Positions 1 to 12,600 of a DNA stretch of 64,000 bases are shown here, piece by piece. Every line of letters begins with the position of its first letter. Position 1 is the first letter of the stretch. Both the position numbers and the translations under genes were made by a program. The stretch is taken from the NCBI GenBank assembly GCA_020073085.1, contig JAIQFV010000002.1, positions 312,875-376,874 of the forward strand. Direction: 5' to 3'. This DNA comes from Terriglobia bacterium. GTDB taxonomy: Bacteria > Acidobacteriota > Terriglobia > JAIQFV01. Under the pieces are notes generated by a model. That model saw only the letters and a program-made list of their open reading frames with translations, made no database searches and had not been told where the DNA came from.

Positions 1-1
1 C

Positions 2-439
2 TCCCTGCTGTCTCGATCTCCTGAACTCGTCAATGTGATGATCAGTCCCGCGGTGCCGGTTCCACAGAAGAAGAGCCTCCTCCAGGCCCTCACAGCGCGG
101 GCGGGCTACAGCACGACCACTCGTAATTTCCTCAATATTCTGATCGACCATCACCGCATCAACGTGTATGAGGAGATTCTGGCCGCGGTCCATCGGGAAC
201 TTGACCAGCGGCTGGGGATTCAGACGGTGGAGATCACGACGGCCACGCCGCTCGACGAAGAACAAAAGGTGATCCTCGCCGCCCGCCTGCGGGATCTCAT
301 CCGGAAAGAAATTCAACTGGAGACTCAGACCGATCCCAAGCTGATTGGCGGGGTGGTGGCGAGAATAGGAAGCACCGTTTATGACGGATCGATTCGCGAA
401 CAGCTTCACCAGCTCCGGATGCAATTGAGCGGGGGATAG
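2..439 (+). CDS. atpH: ATP synthase F1 delta subunit, C-terminal part (cut by window start)
   Basis: The reading frame is open from base 2 without a convincing start, so the N-terminus lies outside the window. A GTG/ATG pair at 35/38 falls inside the protein, because residues upstream of it (SRSPELVNVMISPAVP) already match the delta-subunit pattern of 's.eLr.vl.nPav...K'. About 145 residues are visible of the usual 175-185. Delta (OSCP) joins the F1 head to the peripheral stalk. It ends 41 bp before atpA and is clearly the first visible member of the atp operon. Identification rests on this pattern, the C-terminal 'liGGvvarIGstvyDGSireqL' region and synteny. Confidence 0.93.
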   Translation, partial: SLLSRSPELVNVMISPAVPVPQKKSLLQALTARAGYSTTTRNFLNILIDHHRINVYEEILAAVHRELDQRLGIQTVEITTATPLDEEQKVILAARLRDLIRKEIQLETQTDPKLIGGVVARIGSTVYDGSIREQLHQLRMQLSGG

Positions 440-477
440 GCGGACCGTTTTTATTCTGAATGGACAGGGAGTTCTGA

Positions 478-2022
<1,545 letters not shown>

Positions 2023-2071
2023 GGCGGGGAAGCGCATTTACCCGGCAGAGTAAAGGACCAGCCCTTTCGTT

Positions 2072-2950
2072 ATGGCGAACATCCTCGACATCCGACGCCG
2101 CATCCGGAGCGTCAAGAACACGCAGCAGATCACCAAAGCGATGAAGATGGTGAGCGCCGCGCGGTTGCGCCGCGCCCAGGAGCGGATTGTGAATGCGCGT
2201 CCTTACGCGAACCGGATGCTGGCCGTGTTGAATTCCCTGGTGACCCGGGTCCAGGAGACCCTCTCCGAGGAGGAAGCTGAAAGGATCCATCCGCTGCTCG
2301 CCGAACGGGGAGATGACAAAATTGAGTTGGTGATCATCTCGGGGGACCGCGGGCTCTGCGGGGGCTTCAATACCAACATCATCAAGGCCGCGCAAGGGTT
2401 CCTCGACGGCCATGCGGACAAGCAACTCGACCTGGAGCTGGTGGGCCGAAAGGCGCGCGACTATTTCAAGCGTCGCCGCTGGAAGATTCACCACGAGTAC
2501 GTCAACATCTTCTCCCGGCTCAAGTATGAGCATGCGCAGCAGATCGCCCAGGCGATCATCGAAGAATACTCCCGCTCCGAGCTCGACGCGGTCTATCTGG
2601 TCTATAACGAATTCAAGTCGATCATCCAGCAGCGCATCGTCGTCGAACGGTTGTTGCCGGTTGCCAAGCTCGAAAGCGCCGGACTGGAAAGCCAGGCGGA
2701 TTATATTTACGAACAGACTCCCCGGGTGATCTTCAACGACTTGTTGCCCAAGCACGTGGAGGTGCAGGTCTACCGCGCCCTGCTCGAATCGGCCGCCGCG
2801 GAACATGCGGCCCGGATGACGGCGATGGATTCCGCCACCAACAATGCCGCCGAGATGATCGATTCGCTGACCCTCAACATGAACCGCGCCCGCCAGGCGG
2901 CCATCACCAAGGAAATCATCGAAATTGTGAGTGGCGCGGCGGCGCTATGA
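2072..2950 (+). CDS. atpG: ATP synthase F1 gamma subunit
   Basis: This is the rotor shaft of F1, 292 residues. The N-terminal helix 'ILDIRRRIRSVKNTQQITKAMKMVSA' (residues 4-29 region) and the C-terminal helix 'RMTAMDSATNNAAEMI...NRARQAAITKEI' are both family signatures; they pair as the coiled coil that turns inside the alpha/beta ring. The central 'ISGDRGLCGGFNTN' segment is also typical. It lies 49 bp after atpA and 48 bp before the atpD start chosen here, in the standard order alpha-gamma-beta-epsilon. Confidence 0.98.
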   Translation: MANILDIRRRIRSVKNTQQITKAMKMVSAARLRRAQERIVNARPYANRMLAVLNSLVTRVQETLSEEEAERIHPLLAERGDDKIELVIISGDRGLCGGFNTNIIKAAQGFLDGHADKQLDLELVGRKARDYFKRRRWKIHHEYVNIFSRLKYEHAQQIAQAIIEEYSRSELDAVYLVYNEFKSIIQQRIVVERLLPVAKLESAGLESQADYIYEQTPRVIFNDLLPKHVEVQVYRALLESAAAEHAARMTAMDSATNNAAEMIDSLTLNMNRARQAAITKEIIEIVSGAAAL

Positions 2951-2974
2951 ACCCCGGCTGCAAAGCCATCCTGA

Positions 2975-4444
<1,470 letters not shown>

Positions 4445-4485
4445 AGACAGCGGTTTCTTCGGAGGCTCAATCGGAGTGAGGCGGC

Positions 4486-4908
4486 ATGTTGCCTGATAAA
4501 ATTAGACTGGATATCGTCACCCCTGACCGTCTGGTGCTCCTGGAATGGGTCGATGAGGTGCAAATCCCCGGCCAGGAGGGCTACCTGGGAGTCCTTCCGG
4601 GTCACGCTCCTCTGATCACCGAACTTAAGATCGGTGAGGTCTCGTATCGGCAGGGGACGGAAGTCACCTATCTGGCCGTCGCGTGGGGGTACGCCGAGGT
4701 GTTGCCCGACAAGGTGACTATCCTCGCGGAGACAGCCGAGCGGGCCGAGGAAATCAATATCCAGAGGGCACTCGACGCCAAGGCCCGTGCCGAAAAACGC
4801 CTGGCAAAGGTCAATGATACCGAGATCGATTTCAATCGCGCCCAGGTTTCCCTCGAACGAGCCCTGATCCGTATCCAGGTCGCAAAGCACGCAAGCAGCC
4901 GCGTCTGA
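4486..4908 (+). CDS. atpC: ATP synthase F1 epsilon subunit
   Basis: This is the regulatory subunit at the foot of the central stalk, 140 residues. The N-terminal beta sandwich contains the diagnostic 'GYLGVLPGHAPLITEL' (about residues 32-47). The C-terminal helical hairpin ('RALDAKARAEKRL...' and 'FNRAQVSLERALIRIQVAK') is full length, so it could adopt the extended inhibitory form known for bacterial epsilon (family knowledge). Last gene of the operon: the next 780 bp hold no gene on this strand, and I see no clear intrinsic terminator directly after the stop. Confidence 0.97.
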   Translation: MLPDKIRLDIVTPDRLVLLEWVDEVQIPGQEGYLGVLPGHAPLITELKIGEVSYRQGTEVTYLAVAWGYAEVLPDKVTILAETAERAEEINIQRALDAKARAEKRLAKVNDTEIDFNRAQVSLERALIRIQVAKHASSRV

Positions 4909-5690
4909 CTCCGGCGTGAGGTGGACCCCAAAATTTTTTCGTCCACGATCTGATCGCCTTCCCAACACCCCCACTCCATTTCGAATTTACAGCTCAAACC
5001 TCGACTTTCCCCTGATCCCGCGGAGAGGGTCCAATTTCCGCGTGGCATCAATTGCCTTAACCGGTGCAGTAATCTCGCCCCGAGGGAACCCCTCATCCGT
5101 TTCTTCCTTCTGAAATTCAGACCTCACGAATTCACGATTTGTATGACAATAATATACTACATTATTAGTATTAATGATTTGTTGACTGAACCATGGAGTC
5201 TTGCAGGCTATATATTGATTCATGATACCGCAAAAGTTGCCTGAAATATCACCATGTATTTGTCAGTCTCCTGTCGAAGTCGCAAGATCATCCTCCGGGT
5301 AAGAGATTGACTGAGTTAAAAAAAACGACGTCATGTATTAATACTATATTAGTAGTTTATAAACTATAAATTATTTGTATTCATTAACAAAGCCATGTTC
5401 CATTCTGTAGAATGTGGCACTATCCAAGAATAGAAATTCCTGGAGCTCTATATTTCCTACTTGGGAAAGATCCCCTAATAGTCTTACACCTCAGGCCTCG
5501 TTGTTTCTGTCATGGGGGGTTACAGGCCCACGAAAGCACCGGCCTTCAATGAAAGAGCAGGGAAGAGCGTTGGAATCCTCGATGGATGACAGGAACCCGG
5601 ATGGGGACCTTCAATCGAATTCATGAGATTGACGGAATTAAGGGCAAAATCACTTCGAAGGCGAACTATAGGTTGAGGGGGGCTTAGTCT
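4909..5690. other. Gene-free region with AT-rich island and inverted arms
   Basis: No credible gene is visible in 782 bp; the short open frames here have no recognisable sequence. Composition drops to strongly AT-rich between about 5130 and 5420, unlike the rest of the window. Two arms, 5157-5175 and 5337-5355, are imperfect inverted copies (about 14 of 19 positions), and 5354-5365 (AGTTTATAAACT) is a perfect 12-bp palindrome. The island may carry the promoter of the surface protein at 5691 or be foreign DNA; the sequence alone does not decide this. Confidence 0.6.
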
Positions 5691-8105
5691 GTGCCAAAGA
5701 GCGCGTTTGTTTCAAGAAGATTTAGTTTCACAAGTCTGCTCGCGATCTTCGTTTTGATATTCACGGTGGCCGCAGTCTCTGCAGTGGTCCTGTTTGGTTA
5801 TGTAGAAGGACCCCCGGCAGGAGAAAACGGCTGGCCGGGCGGGTCAGGTCCGAATTGTACGGTGTGTCATTTTTCGTTTGCCCTGAATGATCCCACCAGC
5901 AATAGCGGGATAACCACTTCCGGATTCCCGACTTCCGGCTATGTCCCCGGTCAACAATACACCCTGAACATCACGGTCGGACTGGTTGGGCCTCAGACCT
6001 CGCCGCCGCGAAGGCGTTTTGGATTTCAGATTTCCGCCCGGTCTAGTTCGACTTCCGGCAACCCCCAGGCGGGAACTTTTGCTTTAATAGGGAATACAGG
6101 ATTCGACACCCCGGGAGGATTAGGCACCACCACGTCTCCCACCCCAGTGAATGGAATTGTCTACGTGTCGCACAATGCCGCTGGAACCTGTACGGCTGCC
6201 ACTTCCTGTACCTGGCAGGTCAGTTGGACCGCTCCTGCTGACGCGTCCTTGGGTACGATCGAATTCGATATTGCCGGGAATTCTGCTAACGGGGATTTGA
6301 CCAACCAGAATGATTACATTCTGACCAAGGCAATTTCGGTGTCCGCGACGGTTCCCAGTCAGGCGCCACAGTTTGGTCCAACGAACCCGAGTTTCCCACA
6401 CATTGGAAGCATCCGGGGAGGGACAACCGTGACTCTGGACGGGTCCAACTTTGTGAACGGGGCGGTCGTGTTTTTCGGATCGAATCAGGTCAGCGCCTCC
6501 TTTATAAGCTCCTCCCAACTGACGGCGGTTTCGCCTCCATCCAGCGCCGCAGGTCCAGTGGACTTGAAAGTTCAGAATCCGGATGGCAAATCGTCCACAA
6601 TCGATGGCGCGTTTACGTATTTTGATGATTCAACCTTGAAGATTGCCTATGCGGTGGCCACTCCGGCGCCTTCCAAGCAGGCCGATGTGGCTGCCGGCGG
6701 TGAGGCCCCCGCCGGAAGTGGAATCTTTAGCTTCTCGCAGAACAACGTCCTGGTTACGACGGTGGGAACGGCTTCAGCGACCCCCACAAGATCCTTCTTG
6801 ATGTTTGCCTCTTCGAAGCCTTTCAAAAGCGTGAACGGCCCGATCCCGAACAATACGGGGATCGCGATCATCAACCGCTCCGGAAGCACCGCGAACCTGA
6901 CCTTCACGCTCATCAACAACGATGGAACCATCAAAGCGGGTCCGCAGCCCGGGCCTGCGCTTGCTGACGGGGCGCACCTTCAGGGGTTTGTAACGGACTC
7001 GAATTTCTTTGGCGCCGCGGCGGACAATTTTGAGGGGACCTTAAGGGTGGACAGCACGCAGCCGGTCAGCGCGCTGACATTACAGCTGACCAACAACCAG
7101 TTGCCCAGAAATGAAGCGCTGTTTACCTCTTTTCCAGTCGCCGATCTCACGCAAGCCCCCGCCGTGGGTGCAAAACTGGTCTTCGCGCACCTGCTGGGCG
7201 GGGGTGGATTTCAAACCGTGATTGTGCTGATGAACACCACCAACAGCCCGATCTCCGGGAATGTCCTCCTCTTCAAAGACAGCCCCTCGATGCCCGGTTT
7301 TGATTTCGGCACCGGACCGATCGCTCAGATCCCTTACTCCATTCCTCCGTTCTCGGAGCAATCCGCGACCTCGATCGGGACAGGGGCTCTGACGGATGGG
7401 TTTGCCGTGGTCGTCCCCGACGCCGGCAAGGCCACCCCTGTTGGAACCGGGGTCTTTGTCTTCACTCAAGGTGCGTTCACGGTTACCACGGCGGGGGTTC
7501 CATCTTCCCCGGCAATTCAGTCGGGATTGATCTTCGTGGATACCCATCCGACCTCCAGCGGGCTGGCCCAGGATACGGGGGTTGCGCTGGCGAATCCGTC
7601 ATCGACCCAGACCGCTGATGTGTCGTTCAAGCTGCGCACTCTGGTTGATGGGCAGGTGGTGGCGAGCAAGGACCTGAGTCAGGTCCCTGGCCACCATGCG
7701 CTGGCGCCGAACAGCCATGACGCCTTGTTTGTCGACCAGATCTTCACCGGCGGGGAAGCGAGCAATTTTACCGGAACCCTTTCCATTGAAACCGCGAGCC
7801 CGGACGGCATATCCCCGTTGACCCTCCTGCAGACGAACAATCAGCGCGGGGATGCGCTCCTCACCACGCTGCCGGTGGCAACGGAATCTGCTTCCACGGC
7901 GCCGGTATTCTTCCCTCAGCTGGTTGCTTTTGGGGGATTCCAAACACAATTGATTCTGCTGAACCCGTCGGGAAGCGCCGCATCGGCCGGGACTTTAAAC
8001 TTCCTTAATGAGCTGGGATCTCCGTTGGTCTTGCCGTTGAACGACGAGGTCAACAGTTCCTTTGCATACAATCTCCCGTCCAAGGGAGGATCAACCTACA
8101 AATAG
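5691..8105 (+). CDS. Exported choice-of-anchor V / TIG-domain surface protein with repeated beta modules
   Basis: 804 residues, GTG start after a G-rich site (GGGGGG, about 5679-5684). A hydrophobic signal peptide spans about residues 12-38. A CTVCH motif at residues 56-60 fits the N-terminal cysteine motif of choice-of-anchor V proteins and is also a c-type heme pattern. A Reeler-like beta domain follows to about 215, then an IPT/TIG immunoglobulin-like domain at about 222-309. The rest (about 318-804) consists of repeated modules of the type 'G.gvF.ftq...vttaGvP' and 'F.tsfPvaDl', shared with the protease at 9624. The last module stops early, after 'SSFAYNLPSKGGSTYK'. Extracellular role, perhaps adhesion or matrix; exact function unknown. 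Confidence 0.8.
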   Translation: MPKSAFVSRRFSFTSLLAIFVLIFTVAAVSAVVLFGYVEGPPAGENGWPGGSGPNCTVCHFSFALNDPTSNSGITTSGFPTSGYVPGQQYTLNITVGLVGPQTSPPRRRFGFQISARSSSTSGNPQAGTFALIGNTGFDTPGGLGTTTSPTPVNGIVYVSHNAAGTCTAATSCTWQVSWTAPADASLGTIEFDIAGNSANGDLTNQNDYILTKAISVSATVPSQAPQFGPTNPSFPHIGSIRGGTTVTLDGSNFVNGAVVFFGSNQVSASFISSSQLTAVSPPSSAAGPVDLKVQNPDGKSSTIDGAFTYFDDSTLKIAYAVATPAPSKQADVAAGGEAPAGSGIFSFSQNNVLVTTVGTASATPTRSFLMFASSKPFKSVNGPIPNNTGIAIINRSGSTANLTFTLINNDGTIKAGPQPGPALADGAHLQGFVTDSNFFGAAADNFEGTLRVDSTQPVSALTLQLTNNQLPRNEALFTSFPVADLTQAPAVGAKLVFAHLLGGGGFQTVIVLMNTTNSPISGNVLLFKDSPSMPGFDFGTGPIAQIPYSIPPFSEQSATSIGTGALTDGFAVVVPDAGKATPVGTGVFVFTQGAFTVTTAGVPSSPAIQSGLIFVDTHPTSSGLAQDTGVALANPSSTQTADVSFKLRTLVDGQVVASKDLSQVPGHHALAPNSHDALFVDQIFTGGEASNFTGTLSIETASPDGISPLTLLQTNNQRGDALLTTLPVATESASTAPVFFPQLVAFGGFQTQLILLNPSGSAASAGTLNFLNELGSPLVLPLNDEVNSSFAYNLPSKGGSTYK

Positions 8106-8281
8106 GATCCTTGTGGGGGACACAGGAGTGCGCCCTTTCCGTGTCGCCTCAGGGAACTGGGCGACGATCCGTGTCTGTGGACGCGTCCCGCGTCCAAATG
8201 ACTCGAGCGGCAGGGAGAATGCGGACGACCTTCCGCCAGGGCGACGCATCCCTCGACGTGTGCGGACTCCTGCGACCCGCC

Positions 8282-8310
8282 TTGTCAATTCCGGGTGGAT
8301 GTGTTAAAAA
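8282..8310 (+). promoter_or_regulatory. Candidate sigma-70 promoter for tRNA-Gln
   Basis: TTGTCA (8282-8287, 5 of 6 matches to the -35 consensus) is followed after 17 bp by TAAAAA (8305-8310, 4 of 6 to the -10). Spacing is ideal and it would start transcription about 55 bases before the tRNA. Seen by eye only. Confidence 0.45.
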
Positions 8311-8372
8311 AGAGCCCCTTGTCCGCTCCGAGTGCGCCGTGGCGAATCGGAGTGTGTAAGCCCGCCGAGAGT

Positions 8373-8446
8373 TGGGAGGTCGTCCAACGGTAGGACTGCA
8401 GACTCTGGATCTGCGTATCGGGGTTCGAATCCCTGCCTCCCAGCCA
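8373..8446 (+). tRNA. tRNA-Gln (anticodon CTG), CCA encoded
   Basis: A full cloverleaf can be drawn. The acceptor stem is 8373-8379 with 8436-8442, D stem GTCC/GGAC, anticodon stem GCAGA/TCTGC with loop CTCTGGA (anticodon CTG at 8405-8407, reading CAG), a 4-base variable loop, and T stem CGGGG/CCCTG around TTCGAAT. The discriminator is G8443 and CCA is encoded at 8444-8446. Encoded CCA means this tRNA does not need the cca product at 61979 except for repair. Confidence 0.96.
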
Positions 8447-8520
8447 AGTTCCTTTTGACCGCACTGCTCGTCCGGATCCATGGGTTCCTTCACCTTCCAA
8501 CTTGGAGTGGCGTGTCGCCT

Positions 8521-9348
8521 ATGAGCGTTCCAGTATCCATTCACCACATCCGTGACCATTACGACCAGCTGTCCACATATTACCGGACCCTGTGGGGAGT
8601 ACACCTCCACCATGGGTACTGGGAGGACAATGAGCCCCAGTCGGTGGCTCAGGTAAACCTCGTCAAGAAACTCGCAGGTCTGGCGGAACTCGCTCCTTCC
8701 ATGCGGGTGCTCGACGTAGGCTGCGGGATGGGGGGATCATCCCTGTGGCTGGCCGAACACCTGGATGCCGCCGTCGCCGGGGTTACGCTCAGTGAGGTGC
8801 AGGCGAAAATGGCGAGCAAAAATGCGGAGCGCTTAGGACTGGAAGGACAAGTATCTTTTCATCTTGCCGATGCCAGCCATCTGCCCTTCGCAGGGAATTG
8901 CTTCGATGTCGTTTGGATCATTGAATGCAGTGAGCATCTGGAGGACAAGAGATCATTTCTCCGCGACTGCAGCCGCGTTTTAAGGAGGGGAGGAAAGCTT
9001 GCGATCTGCGCGTGGCTGAAGGCGGACGCCCTTTCGCCCGAAGAGGAGGAGGCGTTCATCAAGCCCGTTTGCACGGGCTTTCTATGCCCCTCGCTCGAAA
9101 CCATGAACAATTACAGCCGCTGGATGGAGGAGGCTGGCCTTACGGTGCGTCACGCCCTCGACATTACCTCGCGAGTGGAGAAGACCTGGTCCTTGTGCAC
9201 GAAGATTGTCCGACGACCGGAGGTAAAGCTTCTGGTGCGGTTTGGAGATGAGCATATTCTCAATTTTGTGAATGCCTTTGAGACAATCCAGAATGCCTAC
9301 TCGCAGGGAAAGATGAGATATGGAATGATGGTGGCAGAGAAGCGCTGA
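8521..9348 (+). CDS. Class I SAM-dependent methyltransferase (tocopherol/sterol C-methyltransferase-like)
   Basis: 275 residues from ATG 8521. An open frame continues upstream to 8332 but would run through the tRNA, so the internal start is chosen. The N-terminus 'IRDHYDQLSTYYRTLWGVHLHHGYW' and motif I 'VLDVGCGMGGSSLWLAEHL' (about residues 62-80) resemble the gamma-tocopherol/MPBQ and related small-molecule methyltransferases; motif II 'FDVVWIIECSEHL' and post-motif 'LRRGGKLAICAW' follow. It transfers a methyl group from S-adenosylmethionine to an unknown small molecule in the cytoplasm. No neighbouring gene gives the substrate. It stands alone between the tRNA and the S53 protease. Confidence 0.85.
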   Translation: MSVPVSIHHIRDHYDQLSTYYRTLWGVHLHHGYWEDNEPQSVAQVNLVKKLAGLAELAPSMRVLDVGCGMGGSSLWLAEHLDAAVAGVTLSEVQAKMASKNAERLGLEGQVSFHLADASHLPFAGNCFDVVWIIECSEHLEDKRSFLRDCSRVLRRGGKLAICAWLKADALSPEEEEAFIKPVCTGFLCPSLETMNNYSRWMEEAGLTVRHALDITSRVEKTWSLCTKIVRRPEVKLLVRFGDEHILNFVNAFETIQNAYSQGKMRYGMMVAEKR

Positions 9349-9623
9349 GCGGGAAAGTCATTTGGGGGTGCGAAATGCAGACGGCAAAATAGGGGCCGCA
9401 ACGGGCGTCTCGATTAGCGTGAACAGCGAAATTTACTTTTTGGTCAAGTTCAGATATTGTTAGTGTGGCGCTGACAAGGGATCGTCACCTGGGCACCCCC
9501 TTCACCCCCGAAATGGATTGCCTTTGGCACGACCTCGACGTCCTGTCGCCTTGTGAGGCATTATGCAGTTATCTCCTCCCTTTTAATCACTCGGGGTAAT
9601 CACGCCTTCATAGGATAATTTCG

Positions 9624-12600
9624 ATGAATAGAATCCTTCGTCTCAGCAGCCTTTTATTAGTCATTGTGGTGGGTCTCGTTCCACCCTCTCTCCTCGCGCA
9701 GCACCCCCTCGCCAAGCGCTATCGCGAACAAAGTACTTGGATCGGGCGCGCCGAACCCGGAATGCAAATGAAGTCAATGATGTTCGCATTCCAACTGCAA
9801 AACCAGCAGGATCTGGAACGATTGCTCCGGGAACAGCAGGATCCGCAGTCGCCCAATTATCACCGCTGGTTGACCCCCGAAGAATTCGGAAGCCGCTTTG
9901 GTATCCCCCAGGCGCAGTACCAGCGCGCGATACAGTGGCTGGAGGAGAACGGCTTTACAGTCAACATGGCGCTCGGGAACCGGCTGAGGATCTATTTCGA
10001 TGGAGCCACCGGGGACGTCGAGCGTGCGTTTGGCACGCATATCCAGCTTTATGATTACAAGGGGAAGACCTATTTTTCCAACGACCTTGATCCTCGGATT
10101 CCCGCGGAATTCCAGGACCGGGGCTTGGGGATCTATGGGCTGGATGATTTTCCCAAGGAGCAACCACTCTTTAAGAACGGCAACAGATTTGGCTTGGCGC
10201 CCACCGACACCCATGTGGCATACAATCTTCAGCCCCTCTTTCAGAGCGGCATTGACGGCACCGGACAGAGCATCGCCATCGTGGCCCGGACCAACTTCAA
10301 CATTGCCGACGTCCAATCCTTCCGGAGCACTTTTGGACTTCCTGCGAATGATCCCGTGAAGATCCTTGTGGGCAACGATCCGGGAGATCTTGGCGGTGGG
10401 GAAGAGTCTGAAGTACTGCTGGATACCGAATGGTCAGGCGCGATTGCGAAGGGTGCCACCATCCAGGTGGTGATCGCCCCCAATAAGAACATCCAGGCGT
10501 CCCTGGATTACATCCTCAATAACCTGTTCACGACCCGAGTCATGAGCCTCAGCTTCGGTTTGGGTGAAAGCGCTTTCTCGACGAGCGGCCAGGTGGACTT
10601 TATCAGCACCTTTTTTTCCCAGGCGGCTGCCCAGGGACAGACGGCCCTGGTGGCCTCAGGCGACCAAGGCGCACAACAGGGAATCAGTTCAGGGAATAGC
10701 TCGGGTGCCGACATCAACTATCTGTGCGCCTCTCCTTATGTGGTTTGCGTGGGTGGGACGACACTGGTTCCCCAACTCGACGGAACGAGCACGAATGTCA
10801 TTGGGTACAACAGTGAGAGTGCCTGGGTTAAGAGTGGGGGCGGCAAGTCCAGGTTCATCGTTAAGCCCTCTTATCAGTTTGGGCCGGGTGTTCCGCTGAT
10901 CAATGACGACGGGTTTCGGGATGTGCCGGACGTGGCCACAGTTGGGAATCCGGCCGGCGGGGCCTTTGTTTTTCAAGGGGGAAGCCTCAGTACAGGGACC
11001 TTCGGTGGGACGAGTTTAAGTGCTCCGCTCTGGGCTGGCGTCTTTGCATTGGTCAATCAAGCGAGCTTTTCGAATTCGCCGGGCGGGGTGGGATGGGCCA
11101 ATCCGAGATTATACGAAATGGGCCGGGTGCAGTACGCGCAAAGCGGTCCCAAGTTTTTCAACGATGTCCTGGTAGGAAACAACAATACGGATACCGTCAC
11201 CGGTTTTACCGCCGGCCCGGCCTACGATCAAGTCACGGGATGGGGATCTTTCAACGGAGACGTGTTCGTCAGGAGTTTCAGCCAGATCCCCGCTCCCCCG
11301 ACCATCTCGATGGATGGCAATCCTCAAACGACCGGTACGATTCCCCCCGCGAACTCTGCGACGGAGTGCACCCTGAATTCCACCCAATACACGATCAATG
11401 TCCCCGCAGGGGCGGTGCAGCTGGTGGTGACCCTGGATGGACCTCCCGCCGGTGATGTGGATCTTTATGTCCGCAAGGCGCTCCAGGTCGGGAATGCCGG
11501 CTCGTTCAACCCCTTCGTTTCGGATTACCGTTCCGAAGGGTCCACGGCACACGAGGCGGTCTATGTGGGTCCGAATTCACTCAACCCGCTGACCCCCGGC
11601 GTCTATTTCATTGGTGTGTCCAACTGCGGGTCAACTCCAGGTGCATTTACACTTTCGGCCAGCGTGATTACAGGCTCCGCCGCAACCAAGGTGGAAGAAC
11701 TCTCTGTCGATAACGGCATTGTTGAGGTTCCGTTTCCCCAGAGCTCGGCGAATGGAACGATCGTGGTGAATCGGCTGAGTCCGTCGCGTTATCCCTCCAA
11801 GCTGACGAAGATCCGAGTTTACTCAACCCAATGGGCCCAGACGCAGAATCCTATCGGACAAACCATCCGTCTCATTGCGTTTGCCGACCCTTCCGGTTCG
11901 GGAAATCCACCGTCTCCTACACCTCAATTCCTGGTGGATCAACAAGGCACGATTTCGGGCTCTAATGGATTCATGGAATTCACCGTACCCAATCCACCCA
12001 CGATTACGAGCGGCGACTGGTATGTGGGCTTCCAGCATCCATCCACAGGCACTGCCGTCCTGGCCTCGATCAACACGAGTGGACCGCCCCGGCAAGCGAG
12101 CTTCATATCGATGAATGGAGGAGCGGCCTTTACGGGGCCTTTTATTCTGCCCTCAACCCTTGAACCTGCAAACTTCATGATCCGCGCCGTTGTGGAGAGT
12201 CATGTCGACACTCACAGCACGGTCAACCTCCAGATTCCACCCATCGGCGCAAGTACTGTGTCCACGAGCACAGCGAACACATTCGTGCAGGTGGGATACG
12301 CCACGGCAAACGCAACCAGCGGGGGCGTGCCATTCGGGACTGCGGTATTTACCCTTACCCAAGGTGGGACGGTGGTGACCGAAGCGGGTGTGCCCGCTTC
12401 GGGGACGACCACTCATGCCCGGATTTTTATTGATTACCGGACAGCAGTCCCGGCGAAGAGCAATGCCGTGGACGCGGGAACGATTGGGATTGACACAGGA
12501 TTTGCAATGGTCAATCGCGGTGTGGGCCCGGCGAATATCACTTACACGCTGAGGGATTCCACAGGGGCAACAATACTCGCCAGTGGGGTCGGCACCCTAG

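Noticed and set aside
5414..5626. Small plus-strand frame in the AT-rich intergenic region.
   Set aside because: No ribosome-binding site, random-looking composition and no family resemblance.
8332..8520. Longer N-terminus for the methyltransferase.
   Set aside because: It would translate through the tRNA-Gln gene; the internal ATG at 8521 begins at the family's conserved N-terminus.
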